Assembly: GCA_040954595.2 (NCBI GenBank)
Contig: CM082577.2
Coordinates: 5,332,001-5,396,000 of the forward strand
DNA: 64,000 nucleotides
Direction of reading: 5' to 3'
Source of the DNA: Balanoglossus misakiensis
Taxonomy: Eukaryota > Hemichordata
The notes below the pieces were generated by a model that ran no database searches, was not told where the DNA came from, and worked only from the letters and a program-made list of their open reading frames with translations. Position numbers and translations under genes: made by a program. This document shows, in pieces, positions 29,841 to 44,400 of this stretch; position 1 is the first letter of the stretch, and every line of letters begins with the position of its first letter.

Positions 29841-32822
29841 TAACCCGTGAATCGCAGCGTCAGACAACATTCAGTAAGGATATCATCGTCAGTAAATGCA
29901 CAACCCAGGATGGTCCGATCAATAATGTTGAACCGAGAGTATCGAAGTCTCGAAAGATACTTTAGCTGAATGTAGTTATCGCTTACTGTCGACGGTTTCT
30001 ACACCTCAGAGATAGCGCGTAATAGAAAGGAGTCGTGGGGGACAGATGTTTTAGCCTAACCACAATGGTATCGAAACGTGAAAAATCGACACGTCATTTC
30101 ACACAGTGAAAGTCACAGCTGAGACAGCTGTTATCATATCTGCAGTTTTCTTAATTGGCAGGCCTCGCCGTAATACAACAGAATCTAGTCTCTTTAGTAT
30201 ATAGCCATCCCCGAAAATGGGTCTGAGACAGTCGCTTATAAGTGTAATGGGGATTTCTCCGAGACAAAATGGCGTCCAGCAACGCATCCTGGGATTTTAT
30301 ATCTGCAGTCAGCGACAAAATAAGTTAGATCCTCTATTGTTCCTATGATCTTCTGTAACAAATACGGCTGCCGCCTGAAATCTTAGCCAAATTAGATTTA
30401 GTATTAAAGCTCGATAAACTTCTTTCCAACTTAGACACTGAATCAGGACTTTGAGCTGTTAACGTAAATATCTGTAAAATGATATAAAGAGATAATTTTA
30501 ACTTTATTAAATAGTTGTTTTATACACACACTCTCAAATTTACTATGCAATAATTTTATATGCACACTGTATTTTAAAATTTCAATAAATAGGAAAACTA
30601 TGGGAATATCTACAAAGCCAATATCATGCCAGGGGTGATGCACTCTACTTGGTGATTTCTGGCACATTTAAATCTTGCACAACTTGGTTTTTGTCACATA
30701 TCATTATTATGGGAAACATATTGGTGGAACTCGACACGACTCATTGTTATTAATTTTTTCTAATGTTGACATGTCCACATGCCATTGTTATAAGTAAATT
30801 GCCATGCTGTTTTTGTTTAATTCTAAATACGTAAACTCTTTAAGAGAATATAACTTGCCTCTTTATTAGCCGAATCATCTCAAATTTAACACGAGAACGA
30901 CAATTTCCGCAGGGTGGAAGCAAACATGATTAAATTTGGCTAAATGGGATTTTAAAGTTACATTCGATCTGACAATCAAAACATAAAAACGAGCCAAGTA
31001 GCGTTTCCCCTGTAAGCTAGCATTTCGAATTGAAACTTATAACATTTACTAATTCACCCAAAAGCAGTATCCAATGACCGGTTTCAAGTAAATCATCTAT
31101 GCTATACTAAATTTAGATGTTCAAATTTCAAAAAAATCTATGCGCTGTTGGGGTTTCTTTGGAGACTAATATGACTAGGCGCGAAATATACAGCAGCACC
31201 GTGATTTTAATAATGATATAATTTCATATAGAGTATCCCTGGGTATAATTTCTCAATTAGTCATAACAAAATACGAATAAAGGGACTCGGTTTCGGAGAA
31301 CAGTTTAAACACACGGTTTATACAAAAATAGCAAATTTTAAACTCGTTTTCGAAAGCATTTTAACTCGGTAATCTGTGTAGCTTGGAGATTATTATCGTG
31401 TCTTGCCGACAAACGGGAGCCAGTGACGTAGTACAGCTTCCGCTGGCCGCGGAGAATTTTTGTTCTAATTTTAGACCCGCTGTCGCAATTCGCCATTTTT
31501 CTCCAAGCGTCTCTCGTCAATCATTCATATACGACATCCGATAATCAAGCGCGCGCTCTCTCCTCCTCCGACGGCCATGTTGTCGTTCATTAGCATATCA
31601 ATAGATCGGCCAATTGCACGACAAATAGAACGTATCGTCGAACATTACTGAGCAGATGTACAGGAAATGTTCGGGAGAAGATGCGGAACGTTTGTGGCAA
31701 ATAGCAAGTGCATGACTTAATGTTGGGTGAAGGGGTTATGTTTTTGAGCGGCGCGTTTCCACAGCGACGCGATGCTTTCAGCAGCCTGCGCCCGACAACT
31801 GGTTGTCATGGAGATGAGTGACGAACATTCATTATCAACCGGCCATTATTCGAAGCTGGAGTCACATTCCGGAAAATAATGTTGTACTTTAATTTGAGCG
31901 TATTCGTTCATATTTGGTGTTCAAGTAAAATTATATTCATTGACAACTACATGATTTAACAACCGAAAAGCTCAACCCGAGCACATTGATTGTAAACTCT
32001 CACAGGTTGCACTGTCGCCTGCTCGCTTTCACTTCAAAGAGGCAAGTACTTTTAATAAAGCCACATCCGAACAATCATGGCGTTAAAGGTGCCTTTCTTC
32101 ACGACTGCTAAATGATTCATGATGATGCGCCTCCAGCTTAATACTACAGGGATCTATTTTCAATCGGTTCGCCGTTCCTCGGTGATCCCCACGGTGTTAT
32201 CCTGAAACCTGCAGTCGAGCCTTTAGAACGTCAGAGAAAACATCCTTGATGACGTAGGCCTACGTCTCGAAACTCCGCTGTGGCTTGTGGAGATGGAGCG
32301 AACCATTTTTCGATACGCGGCCAATTTAACAGATATCTGCCAAACGCGCTAGGTATTACCTTCATCAAGGGGCCACCCCACTCACGCAGGTTCAAAACAT
32401 ACGCTCATCCCTGTCACGTGGCGACTACACAGAAACACTGAGCATAAACGCGTCATTTTTCAGTGGCGCGGCTATCGTCCCTGCGCCGTTGATTGCGATT
32501 GTTTCCGATCGCGCGGTGACTGTAGCTGTGGTAACGCAACGCACGACTGCGTCACTGCTGATCAGAGCTTAGCGAGCTGAACTCTTCCATGGCAGTGTAT
32601 CTGCCCTGGTTGTCGTCTAGCATCTCCGCTCTCCTGTGTCAACACAGTCAACTGACCGTTATGGTACCTGTCACGGGTCGATCGTCGCTGTCTGCCGAGT
32701 CCCGTTGATGTGCGAGAGAAGACGCGAGGCGAGGACCGCGAAGCTGGAAAAGAGCCGAGTCGAACAAGACGCGCGCAGCTGAGCCCCGGCTCCCCATCCC
32801 AGTCTCTCTGTGTACTACAACC

Positions 32823-35800
32823 ATGGAGGGCGGCCAATACAGGCACGCTCATGTGACCGCTACCCTGGTGGCGGTACTCCTGACCTTCGTCGGTGGATCG
32901 GAACGGAACAGTAGCCACGGATTACAAGATGAACGCAACTACCGACTGTCGCCGACGAGAAACAGGGACGAGTGGATCAGGCAGCGCTACCCGAATCCGC
33001 AGACCATGGACGGCTCCATTCACTGCGGTCGTGGTGGTAACGCGTCATGGATCTGCGATCCGAATGGAATCTTGACACCAGAAGAAGGTTTGTAGTAATT
33101 GTTTTTTAGCAAAACACCACGAAATGATGAGCCAGTCGTTTGATAATTACTGAAGCATTTGTGTGCAATTACGTCGTACATGTACATGAAAATGTAACTG
33201 AGAAACTTTGCACACTATGCCCTAGCCCACACAGCAGACACGACACGACACGACAGAGCAGAGAGCGCATGCAGAGTAACACGATACAGCGAGGTTATTT
33301 CTTGACCCGCTGTAATTATTGACACCACTCGACATTATCTGACTTGTACAAATTGCATTGCAATCATATTTAAGATACACTCAGAAAAATGTTACGCGCG
33401 CGCGTTGACAAAGTCGTCCCGGCGCGAAAGAGTTTGGAAGGCCGCATAGGTTAGCTGGCGAAAGAGCAAGAATCTGGGGGTGACGGTCCGGGAACAGGGT
33501 AGACTAAACGCTCAGTATTGTAGTTGGTGAATCTACAATTCCTTTCAACCGCTGCTTTTATTCAAACCCGTCGCATTTATTTAACCGTGACAAAATAGGG
33601 TAAATCGCCGCATCTGATGTAGCACATTATATTCAACGACATTACGGTCAAACAACATCGATTTGTCCGATGCGAGCAAACACGCAATGTTGCGTGTTCC
33701 GCATTCGGTGCACACGTACATATACCCTGTCGTGTCTCGACGCTATTGATATTCATATCACGAAGACTTTCGTCAACTCTTGTGTCCTATCAATAATTAA
33801 TACTTAAGCCCTCTGCTAATCCGCACCTGACTCGGGAGAAGAACGGAGTCACAAAAGTGCAACGTCGAGGAAAAAACACGTCGCGCATATGCATGGGCCC
33901 ATGCTGGAAAAATACTTTTCATGAATACCGATTAACCATGTTGATATTGAAATTAAAATGACGCCACATCAATTCGAAATAACATATGTATGGGAAACAA
34001 CTGGATGATGAAAATGCGATCGCTTCGCAGACTAAACTGATAGAAAATGTGTAAAAGAAAGGGCTCGTCCGGGATTTGAACCCGGGACCTCCTGCACCCA
34101 AAGCAGGAATCATACCCCTAGACCAACGAGCCAATCACGTCGATTAAAAATCAACCTAATAATTTATAAAATTTATGTCAATTGCAGTCAATAGTCTAAT
34201 TATCGAGTGAAACTTTTTACAAATCATAGCAAGGGCGATATGAATGTATCTATGTATGTATGCCGAGACACGTGACTGTATTTTTTGTTAATCCCGGAAG
34301 CAGTCGTCTTGGTAAGCAACTGATGAACCCATACACGGAGCTTTTTTATCGCCTTCATTCTTTGCTGATTAATAATTGTTCACAAACTATTCCTTATGAT
34401 GTTATGTTTTCAACATTAGCACCTTCATTGGACCACCGCCGAGAACTCACACTATAGCTATTGCTTAGAAATTGTGCAATTGCATGATGGTGTTACTGTT
34501 AAATGTTTCTTACTAAAAGTGCGAAATCGATAATTCTACCCAAATGACAGTTATCGAGTTTCCGGGGAAAGCTTTTTACGGCCTGGCGATAGCTATAGAA
34601 CGCATGCGTGTACTATTTCCGTCTGCTACCACAGAGCAAGCGCCCGCGGGGATGTTACCACCTGAAGTAAATGCTAACCGACATCAAAAAGAAACCCGCT
34701 AGAGACGTGTGGACGGGTTTCCGGCGCGAGTGTGAATATAGCTTCGCTGACAACGCGTACGTGACCCTTTTCAGTTTCACTGTTGTTGTGACGAGTCATA
34801 CACGATATTATTCCCCGGATCATTCCCCCGACGTCGACGTGCCGAGCATACTGAAAGATAATCATTTTGGGGGGAAACGTGGATTGTTAGAAAGTCACGG
34901 TAAGTTAGGTACGTGACCGGTTCGCTGCATTATTCAATCTGTGTTGACATCAGTCGCTATGTCCAAAACTGTTCGAACTGGTCTCAAGCTTAACTGATTC
35001 GATTACTGCTATGTTTTTCTTGCAACCATGTAAAAAAAAACGATCTCTAATTTTTAGATTAATTGACGCCTGCGGATGTGACAAGGAATAATCATAGTCA
35101 CTATACATTAAATGTTAACAAAGACCGAATAATTATGCACCGATTCAGAACTACTACCGTGGGTGAATTAAGGTAATATGTGGCAAATTGCATATTCACG
35201 ATATAGAAAATTATATTTGATTATTTTTTTCGATAATCGAGTTTGAAGTAGTCTAGTCGACTGGAAGTGGGTTCAAACGTTTAATTATATTCTGCCAGGA
35301 ATTGTGTGCCGCAATAATTCTTTGGGAATTTATTTTCCCACCTTAGAGACCAGCTCTTCCCATATCACTGAAATGACAAGCACTCTTGATGCAACGTTCC
35401 AATTTCAATACAGGATCATACATCCGTGTACTTCCGGTGGTACGGGGTTGTCCAAATTCAACAATTTGAGACAATAAACGTGTAGAATGTTGCTGGGCAT
35501 GCTGGGAAAAGAGTCACTCTTGTAAATCGGTACATTATTTATTGACTACAGCTGAAATTACAAAGTTTTCATGAAGGTTTTAGTCCACCTGATGGATTGT
35601 TATCAACGGAAGTACGAGGGTGTAGGTCATGTAGGGGTCATGAAAATAGCATAACGTTTATGACCTCTATGGCATGCGCAGAATCAAGTACAAGTCGTCT
35701 ATGAATATGTTCATCTCTCGCCGAAAGTAGAGCGGACCTGATGTCAATTTGAGGTTATTTGAAGACCTTTCGGTTTGTTAAACTCCCTCCGAGAGTTGCC

Positions 35801-38800
35801 ATCTCGAATTTCCAATTTAATTACACCAAAAACACACAAGAAATTAGATCTGTAATGTTGCTGTTTGAAACCGTTGCCGACAGGTACGAAGGACAGAGAA
35901 TCAGTCGAACTAAAATAGAATAAATTGTTCACACCGTATTTGAACTAACCATGCTTCCTAATACGGTCAATGATCTATCGTTCATACAAATTCTCACCAA
36001 AAAGTATCGAACATGACGTAAACTGCGACCTCGCACGCGCCGTGCACATCTCGAACCAATCCCCGTCCAAATTCTCGACGGCTCTTCCTGGCAATGCCGG
36101 CAGTTCCACTTGTTCATCCTCTTTCGAGCGATAAATGACCCATGCATACATAGCGAACACAATCAGTAGATATTTTTACCTCGTTATGCTCCGAATCAAG
36201 GATCTTCAAGGCGTTCCCGCTGTTTCCTGTGATACGGCACCACGCGGCCTTTTTTACAAGAATAAAAACTGTACATTTTGCATTCGATTTCAATGAATGT
36301 AGGTCGCTTGATTCGTAAGATTGCATTCTACATTCACGTCATTCTGTTCTTCGCGTCAAGTATTCCCAGTATACGTTTAAGTACAGACACTCTTATACGT
36401 GATGCCTGACTCGACTTAAGTGCTGACATGGGCGCTAATTCCGTCGAGGATGCTTATGCCTGGGCTTAAATTATCACCCCAGTTTAGCGACAGATTTTAT
36501 CGGAGCGCATAATTATTTAAACTGTTTTACCCAAATAGAAGCGTACAGCCTTATTTTGAAGAGAGAGACGGAGAGACAGAGACAGAGAGTTTCATGACAT
36601 GGGTTCGCTTATTTGGACAGATTCAATAAATTAATTAACCGTCCTCGTAACTTAATTTGTTCTCTCACTGCAAGGACGGCACGACAGGCCTTCAAAATAC
36701 TTTTGATTGGAAATTTTGTATACAAGGACTTGTCTGCTTGCATTCGCTGCCTGCAAAGTGCAGATGTGCATGTTTGAAATCTTCTGTAATACTTAATAGT
36801 ATTTTCAGTTTCACGACAAGTCCCATGTTTTGCCTTTTCGAGTGTAACATCAAGCCAATATCCGGGTAGTCGTTTTGTAACGCTCCTTACAGGGGAAATC
36901 CCTACGCGGTACTTTTTAATGAGCCTTCATGTTGCTTCTGTTATCATTCATTGATGCAAAGATCACTCTCGGTTACCACGGCAACGATTCCCCGTCAGGA
37001 ATCTCCGGGGAAGTGGACAGCATTGTAGTAAAAGCTCGGAAATAGCCACTAAAAGGACTTAATCAATCTTGCTAACGACCCCCATCAATAATTCCCCTCG
37101 CTTTTCTCTACATCTACAGCCGACTCATTGGAGACAGATTTGGAGGAAATACGCAGGCTCACGGCTTGTGTTTGCAAACCGTGTCCACCTGGTGTTGAGA
37201 ACGACGGCTCGGATGAATTTGCTGGCTTCGTTATAGGAATCGCCATTGTCAATAAAATGATACCGACGCTGAAAATACGGTGAGTGCGCATGTGTGCAAT
37301 CATCTTATATTGCAGCAATTTCAAATTATGATGGGTACTACGAACGGTTAATACTAACACATATCATTTTGAAATCCAAGATGATATGAAAATTGCATGT
37401 TTATATCGTACATCTCGACACTTCTGGTTTATTGCATACCCCATGCTGTAACATGCATGAGAGAACGGTGTACGACTGACTTGTAGAGTTTGAAGATTTC
37501 CTCTCGTTCCAGGCCAGCTGTCACTTGCATAGATCGTACCACCTGATGGCGTTCACGTCACAACCGTGGATCTCGTTCTTGTTTTTCAAACTTTAGCTGT
37601 ATTCCCCATAAGGATATCTGTCCAAATACTGCATACCATCTGAGAATTTGTTATAAATTTTTATAAAAAAAGTGAACTTTCTGTGTAGAGGCGAGGGCGA
37701 GAGAGTGAGTCATTGAGAGAATGTGTGTTTCCGAATTGTTTTTAGGCCCATAAATCATATTGCCGATGCTCAGCACTTTATATGCATGTTCCACTTTGAC
37801 ATTCACTTCACTTCACAGACAACACGACCGTAAAAGAGACAATTGACATTCATCATGTAAGATGTGACCGAAGACAACTATGTCGTGGAAAATTTTATCC
37901 TCGGCCGCTAAAAAACTGAAGAAAAAAAATCAATAACATTCACTTCTAGGGAAAATCGGCTTTTACACCAGAGCAACATAAGTACTTGAATAAACAAACT
38001 GTACTAGATATAATTTGCATGATTGTGACTATCCAATGCTCACAGGAGCGGTGACCCGGAACAAATAGTACGAAGCTATGGAATGTATTTCAACATGAAT
38101 TATTTAAAGTTATATGGGCAGCACTTCGCGGATGACGATCGAGTCCATATATTTTTACAGCATGTACCAAGATAAGGGCAAGACCCGCGTTGCAAACCTT
38201 ATTCCCGTCGACCGTTGGGATTTTGATCCTTCGGATTCTACGTGACCGACTACAGAACAACATCCTCGCTGTTTATAGAGAGACACCCATTGCTGATTAT
38301 GGAAACCGGGGGTTATTGCTTTCGAATTCTCTGCGGCCACTTTAGATTCACCAACTTCAGCGTCTAGTTCGTGGAAATCTAATGGGAAATTGATTCTCAT
38401 TTAGATTTTTTCATGGACGCTTGTCGTATAGTTCGCTGCATACTATTAAAATAAAATCTAGACGTGTTAGATAATGAAATAAGAGCAAGCGTCCTTGTCA
38501 GACTGTAAATTAAATTTTTTTTGTGTGAGAAAAATTTAATTCCAGGCGTCGATTAATGAAATTCATAAAGAAAACGTGATTGGGACCGTAAAAAGATATT
38601 GTCCCTATTGCCAGGCAGTATCTACCGATACTGTCGCCAGGTGTCCGAGAGGATTTATTCAAAATTAACGCGAATGTATAATTGATCTGTAATTCCCCCA
38701 TGTATCCCAACTGAAAGATCAGTTTGCATAAAACGTGCCAAGTATCATAAAAGATTCTACATATGAGTATTTCTTGTGTAAAAAAATACATCCAAAGTAG

Positions 38801-41404
38801 GTGGCATCGTGATCGGAATGGGTAAAAAGTGAAGATTTCCGATAACTCATGTTAAGGATGTACGCGCAGAACATAAACCGGAAACAGTGCGCGCCCGGTC
38901 TTTTTCCCATAGGATTACATTGAAAATTGCTAGAAAACAAACTTCTACTATTGTCATTTTCACGAAATTTTACACATAGCTCAATCCAGCAAATATAAAT
39001 TCATTGGTCAAATAAAATATAGGGGTCACCGCACTCTATTTTGAGATAAATTGCGTCAAAAATTTTGCCCATAGACAAACCATTGGTGAAAAATGCTGAG
39101 TCATCAGTTTTCTTCTATTATCGGCTAAATTCATGGCTCTGTATTTCAAAAACAAGCGCGGTGACCCCTATATTTTATTACGGATTTTCATTATACATAC
39201 AAAGGAGAATCCAAAAATCCACAATTAAAAAAAATGACAATACTTTCAATTTTACTGAACGTACATCCTTAATTGCCTTCAAAGCGCATAACATCCCAAC
39301 TTGAGATGCGCAGTGTGTATGTACAAACTGTGCATGAATTACGGCATCGATAAATCATTTCAATACAGATAACGTCATGGGAGACGTTCTGATAAAAATC
39401 AACTCTGCAATCAGCCTGATAGAATTATTTGAGCAAATTTCTGGGTCTTGTACGCTTTGGAAGGCCCGTTCTCAAAGATTAAGGCACCTATGCACCTGCC
39501 GTACACATGTTTGAAGAGTGAATTGACAAAGGAATTAACCAATCAGGAACAACTTTACGAAACCCAGGTGTGTCAGAAGGACGGGCAGAAGGACATCGAC
39601 ATGACATCGTCGATCTAAAACAATCTCTCACGATTTCTCGTCTGCAGGGAAGAACAGACCCAGGACGACCTCCAGGAAGAGGCGAAATTATGGTCCAGTT
39701 TCCTGTTGAGGGATTTATGGGATATGGGGCAGTGTGGCAACGACGTTGTCATTTTTGTTTCGTCGGAAGACAACACGGTAACTGTTATAAATTATTGACA
39801 AACTACGTTCACATCTCCTTCCGGACTTCTAGTCGTTCCCAAAGAACATAGCGCAAGAGTATGTACCCATGTATTCGTTGTGCCATCTGGAATATCACAC
39901 ATAGGGCTTACATAATCACCCGAGAAATAATGGTGCAGATGATCAAAATCTAGTTGATAGAGTTAAACTTCTCAGATGGATTATATGCATTGCGATGCGA
40001 ACGACAGCGTCCACCTCAGCCAAAATACTTCTGTCTGTGGTTCAGATCTAAGAATTAGATTTCTTATCCCGCCGTCATCTCGGAAACTGTTTTTGTTAGA
40101 AATTCAATTTATGTAGTCATATAAATAACACTTCTGCATGCTCAGGGCGTCTGCTCTAATACACCCTTTCGATAGCAGATGACTGCTATGACGTCACCAT
40201 ATCCGACTGAGTTCAGGTGCGCCCCGGACTGACCAGCTGCTCATGATCAGTCCATGTTATGCATGATGAATACGCCTGAATATGTCGGCCGCATTTGTCA
40301 GGCAATTACAAATTGCCAAACAGTTAGCAATCAAAACGAATGGCTGAGACAATATGGAAGTGCTCGTCCCTGCTGCAGTGAGCAAGTTCCATTTGGGTCA
40401 CGTGTTTGTCGAAAGCGCACTTAGTGAAATTCCACGGTTTACTCACATTGAGCACAGCGTGTACGTTGAGGTAAATGTACACAAATGCGGGATGCACCTT
40501 TTATACAGGGAATTTCTGGTTTACTTCGCAATCGAAACTGTCAAATCAAATACATCGCATGTACAATCTTAATTATTAGTTTGGGTATGACAACATACAT
40601 CAAAGTAACCGACTAATTAATTGATTGTAATAATCTAGCACGGGGGTATGGCTACCTGGCAGGCAATTGATTGTACTAACTCGTTTACAAAGGTAATCAT
40701 TAATGTTTTTGATTTAGAGAGCGAGTCTGGGAGGTATAAAGCCGAAACAACCTGTAAAATGGCTTTCCTTTTAGATTCTTTGATACATTGTTTCTGTCAT
40801 ATTTATTGCTCGAAGGATAATTTATTCAGGGTTTACGTGGCACTCCAAGTCGTGTCGGTTACCTGACAATTAATGTTTTACGTATTCAATTAGTGACATA
40901 CGAAGCAGACGTCAGTCTGTCGTTTCTTCTCTGTTCACATGCATAATTTATTTGTTTATATCTACATGCCATGATATATTGTTGCATTGAGACATGGCAA
41001 AACTGTGTCTCTCTATTTGCCTGATTCCCCAACCTTCTTCTTTTTTCCTGTCTTTTCAGATATCAACGGCGACCGGGCATTTGGCCGGTCAAATACTGAC
41101 AATACTGCTTTTGAGCTCAATCCACGAAGAAAACAAGCAATACATCGTCGACGGGGATTATTACACAGGGTTGCAACTGATACTGCGCGAGTACAACACC
41201 AGTCTCATAGGTGGAATCAAAAGGTCCGAGTTGTCGACGCTGGCCGTGTACGGCATCGTGTTCCTGAGCATGTCGGTCCCACTTCTGGTGTTTGTCGCCA
41301 TCCACAACGCGTGCACCACTCGAGACGGCAAAAAATTCGTTTGTGCCACCAAGAAAAACCGGCGCAGCGGCGACGCACCCGTCTACGTGGCTGCGTCCGT
41401 TTAG
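32823..41404 (+). CDS. MOLO1/TPM-domain single-pass membrane protein, copy B, complete
   Basis: Four coding exons: 32823-33087, 37120-37279, 39648-39777 and 41060-41404. They total 900 nt (299 residues). The intron phases 1, 2, 0 match copy A exactly, which proves common origin, but the introns are far larger. The start ATG has a strong context (ACAACCATGG). A signal peptide (VTATLVAVLLTFVGG) is followed by YPNP, CGRGGNASWICDP, a Cys triad (CVCKPC), GFVIGIAIVNKM, GQCGNDVVIF, and a C-terminal membrane helix (YGIVFLSMSVPLLVFVAI). A basic tail with KKNRR ends the protein. Ectodomain plus one C-terminal helix is the MOLO1 plan. The tail and membrane helix differ most from copy A, suggesting different partners. 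A possible AATAAA is at 41995-42000. Confidence 0.85.
34061..34132 (-). tRNA. tRNA-Pro (anticodon UGG)
   Basis: 72 nt on the minus strand with a paired acceptor stem (GGCTCGT with ACGAGCC). The 5-bp anticodon stem CCTGC/GCAGG encloses TTTGGGT, giving anticodon TGG. The T arm has GGTTCAAATCC. There is no intron. It lies within intron 1 of MOLO1-like copy B, antisense to that gene. Its sequence is identical to the copy at 51186-51257. Confidence 0.95.
35412..35646 (-). mobile_element. Short inverted-repeat (MITE-like) element, copy 2
   Basis: Read on the minus strand it matches copy 1 at both ends: TTTTCATGACCCCTAC, then CTCGTACTTCCGTT and AATCCATCAG, and near the far end GACAACCCCGTAC. The interior is diverged. 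It sits in intron 1 of MOLO1-like copy B. Confidence 0.65.
38852..39272. mobile_element. Non-autonomous element with 13-bp terminal inverted repeats and internal palindrome
   Basis: The ends are TTAAGGATGTACG and its exact complement, about 420 bp apart. Inside, a 22-bp arm at 39011-39032 is exactly complementary to 39158-39179. It lies in intron 2 of MOLO1-like copy B and has no coding capacity. Confidence 0.65.
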
Positions 41405-44400
41405 TGACGTCATGGACATGACCGCGCGAATGTCTCCGCCTCTTTGGTATACCATTAGGCGTCGTACTTTTCGTCGTTTTGCACCCCCTTTGACAGTTTC
41501 AGACTGGCTCCTTTACCTGTCACGATAGACAATGAGAAATCTGGCGACAGGTCACCCAGAGAGGACAGCGTTGGACCTGAATTCATGTTAACAGTTGCTT
41601 CCCCAACCCCGACCTCCTTTGGAGTAGTAAATTGACCACATCTGCAGAAATTCCGGTGGAAGGTTTGTCAGGCTGAAAATGAGAGGTAAACTTAAGGCAA
41701 ATCCTGGGAAAATGAGGTTGATCTCAAAGGACCTCATTTTCGATGGTATGGACGAGTCACACAGAAGCAATATGGCTGTCTGCGGTCGTCATGACAACTC
41801 ACGAAGGGGTAAATAGGGTCATAAAACTTCGGCCACTTCTAGACGCCTTCATATCGATCCTCTTACCAAGTCATTATGATAGACACATACTTACATATTT
41901 CAAGTAATGAACTAGGGTTTCCATGGTCCTTATTACGTATAGATAGAGAGAAGGCTGTAAATTCTATCGGCTTAATCCAAATAGCAATATAATTAATAAA
42001 ACTGCTAGCTAAGCGACATCTTTAATAGGTTACAGATACACCATCGTAGGATAGCATGGTTTGATACAAACACACTTAAGAATAGCACAAAGCTGAAGAC
42101 CTCACCAGAATTGGGTCGAGCACTCCGATTTAAATTACAGAAAATCAGCTTATAAATGGCCCCCAAAAGAGTATAAACACTTTATCTATGCAACTCACGT
42201 ACGAAACTAAAAGTATAACTCTTTAAGTACACTTGATAGGTTTCGTCAGAGGCGAAAAGTAGCATACATTTAGACGCCGCATAAATTTGTAAAGTTAATG
42301 TACGAGTTATCTCATCATAGCCATCTGTAATATGTAAAGGTTGACCACTTGGAGTCTTTTCAAGATCATTTTGTGACTACTTCCGCAGAAGATATGACTT
42401 CATGCAGTTCAGTTTATTATCTTCACGTGCGCACAGCATAATAATTCAGTTTCAAATTCCGAATAACGATAGGCTACACTCTTGCATATTTTAACAGATT
42501 TGCACACGTGACATAAGCATGTTTTCATGATGGACCGCTGGCAGCGGGGTGACTATCCCGTTGCCATACACATGGGACTAAACCTCAGACAGTGACTTTC
42601 ATTTCTGGGGGCGACATCACAATCGATATTTCCACGCCCTCACTAAATCAATTCAGATTAGCAAACGGAAGCGACATGATGTACATATTCTGAGAATACC
42701 AACGTGTTATGTGTTTCTATTCATCTAAATTTGTAACTATTGCTCTGAAATATTTATCTTATACAACCTGACATGTACAAAAGACAATGAACTATTTTCA
42801 ATATACGTTTGTAAAGTATGATAGCTTCTCTGTTTGGAAAGCCAGTCCTAGATCCTGTTATGGGAAGCCTGGATTGCTTAAGGAATGGTCTGGCGAGACT
42901 GCAGAGACCTGCACGCATGACTTGTGTTGTCCCCGCTCTTCGTCTGACCCCATTCATTACTGTAATCAAGCATTTGCAATGCCAGTGTACGCATTTGTTC
43001 GCACATAATTTATGTTCATTCCAAGATATATATCAGTACATCGAGGGTACAACAAAGGGGCAGTCCTTCAGTATTCATTCGCAGTTTTTTTTAAATGTAA
43101 AAACTGAATATATTTTTATTGTTTCATGGTTATTTATTAGGCGATTTTGTGCCGAGGTTTAAAATTTTAAAGAACACAAACTGTGATTTTGCTCACTGTA
43201 TCTTCGTTAGCCGTGTTGTCTGAAACTCGCAAATTTATACCCAAGTCAAGAGAGTAATGTTTAAAAAACATGTGGCGTACGTGTACAGCAAATGCTTGCT
43301 TAAAATGAAGTCATTGACTGTATTCAGTGTCTCTTGAGAGAATACTTTCTTGTCATATTTCTCAGGGGTATTCTAAATCTTATCTTTCCTAAGTAGAATG
43401 GATTTCTTCGTCATTCTATGCAAAGTATCTTCTGACGTACTTGGAATTACTAATTTTCTCGTCTGATACGTCGATATTTTCTTGACTGTGTACTAAATTG
43501 AACACTATGGAATGCTATTAGTATTAAAATATCAGCGTGTTTTTCCAGTACCATATATTCCTATAAGGGTCTAACAATTACGAAAACCGAATGTCTTATG
43601 ATGTGTAGGCCTACATGACAGTAAAACACGCATTGTGAATCTTGCCTACGCGCTGTTAGGACTGTATACCGGAAGTGGTGTTTTTGAATGTGTCGCTCTC
43701 GATGTACCACTCTTTTTTACTGTTTCGATATTTTCGAATACTGGAAGTAAATGAAATGGAAATTATTGAAGTGCACATCCGAGAAATACGTATTTAAAAA
43801 CCACTGTTATAGTGTTAGTGGAATGAACACACGTGTTACGACACCCATCGCTCAAACACTACACTTCCGGTGTACAGTGAGGATATTTATAACACCAGAT
43901 TCGCAATGAGTGTATTGTGACAGTTTTAGTGCCCTTGGTGGTTGACATAGCTTCCACTGAGGGCGCTGTGTATCTTTTACCCAACTCTAGCTGTAGACAG
44001 ATATTCATAATGTTTTCATACGAGTAATTTTATTGACGTCTTAGAATGAACATTTTGAATTGACTTTGCAGTGTATATTTTGTCATTTTGAATTGGTCTT
44101 TATATTTGACTTTATTATTAATATTTAATAATTTCAAGAATCTATTGAGTTTACTTCAATGCCAAGCCACGTTTAATCTTCGAATTCTATGAAATTTTAA
44201 GGATCAATCGTCAAAATAAAGAACTTATTTAACACTTCAAACTGCGCCTCGTCTATTTGTCGTGCACTTATGTATTGTACTGAATAGACTTGGATTAGTA
44301 CTGGGACCGTTCGGGACAAGTCTTAACAACCATTACAGTGACGCCAAAATGCTGATGCATGCCCCACATTAGTTTGTCACTCTTTCACTCTGAAAATCGT

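Larger units (their letters stand above)
28848..32822. other. Interval between the two MOLO1-like genes
   Basis: It contains the copy A 3' end (AATAAA 29086), an unassigned open frame at about 29094-29384, a perfect foldback at 29525-29589 and an inverted-repeat element at 29612-29840. The last ~1.3 kb is CpG-richer and is presumably the promoter region of copy B. No conserved exon was seen. Confidence 0.5.
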
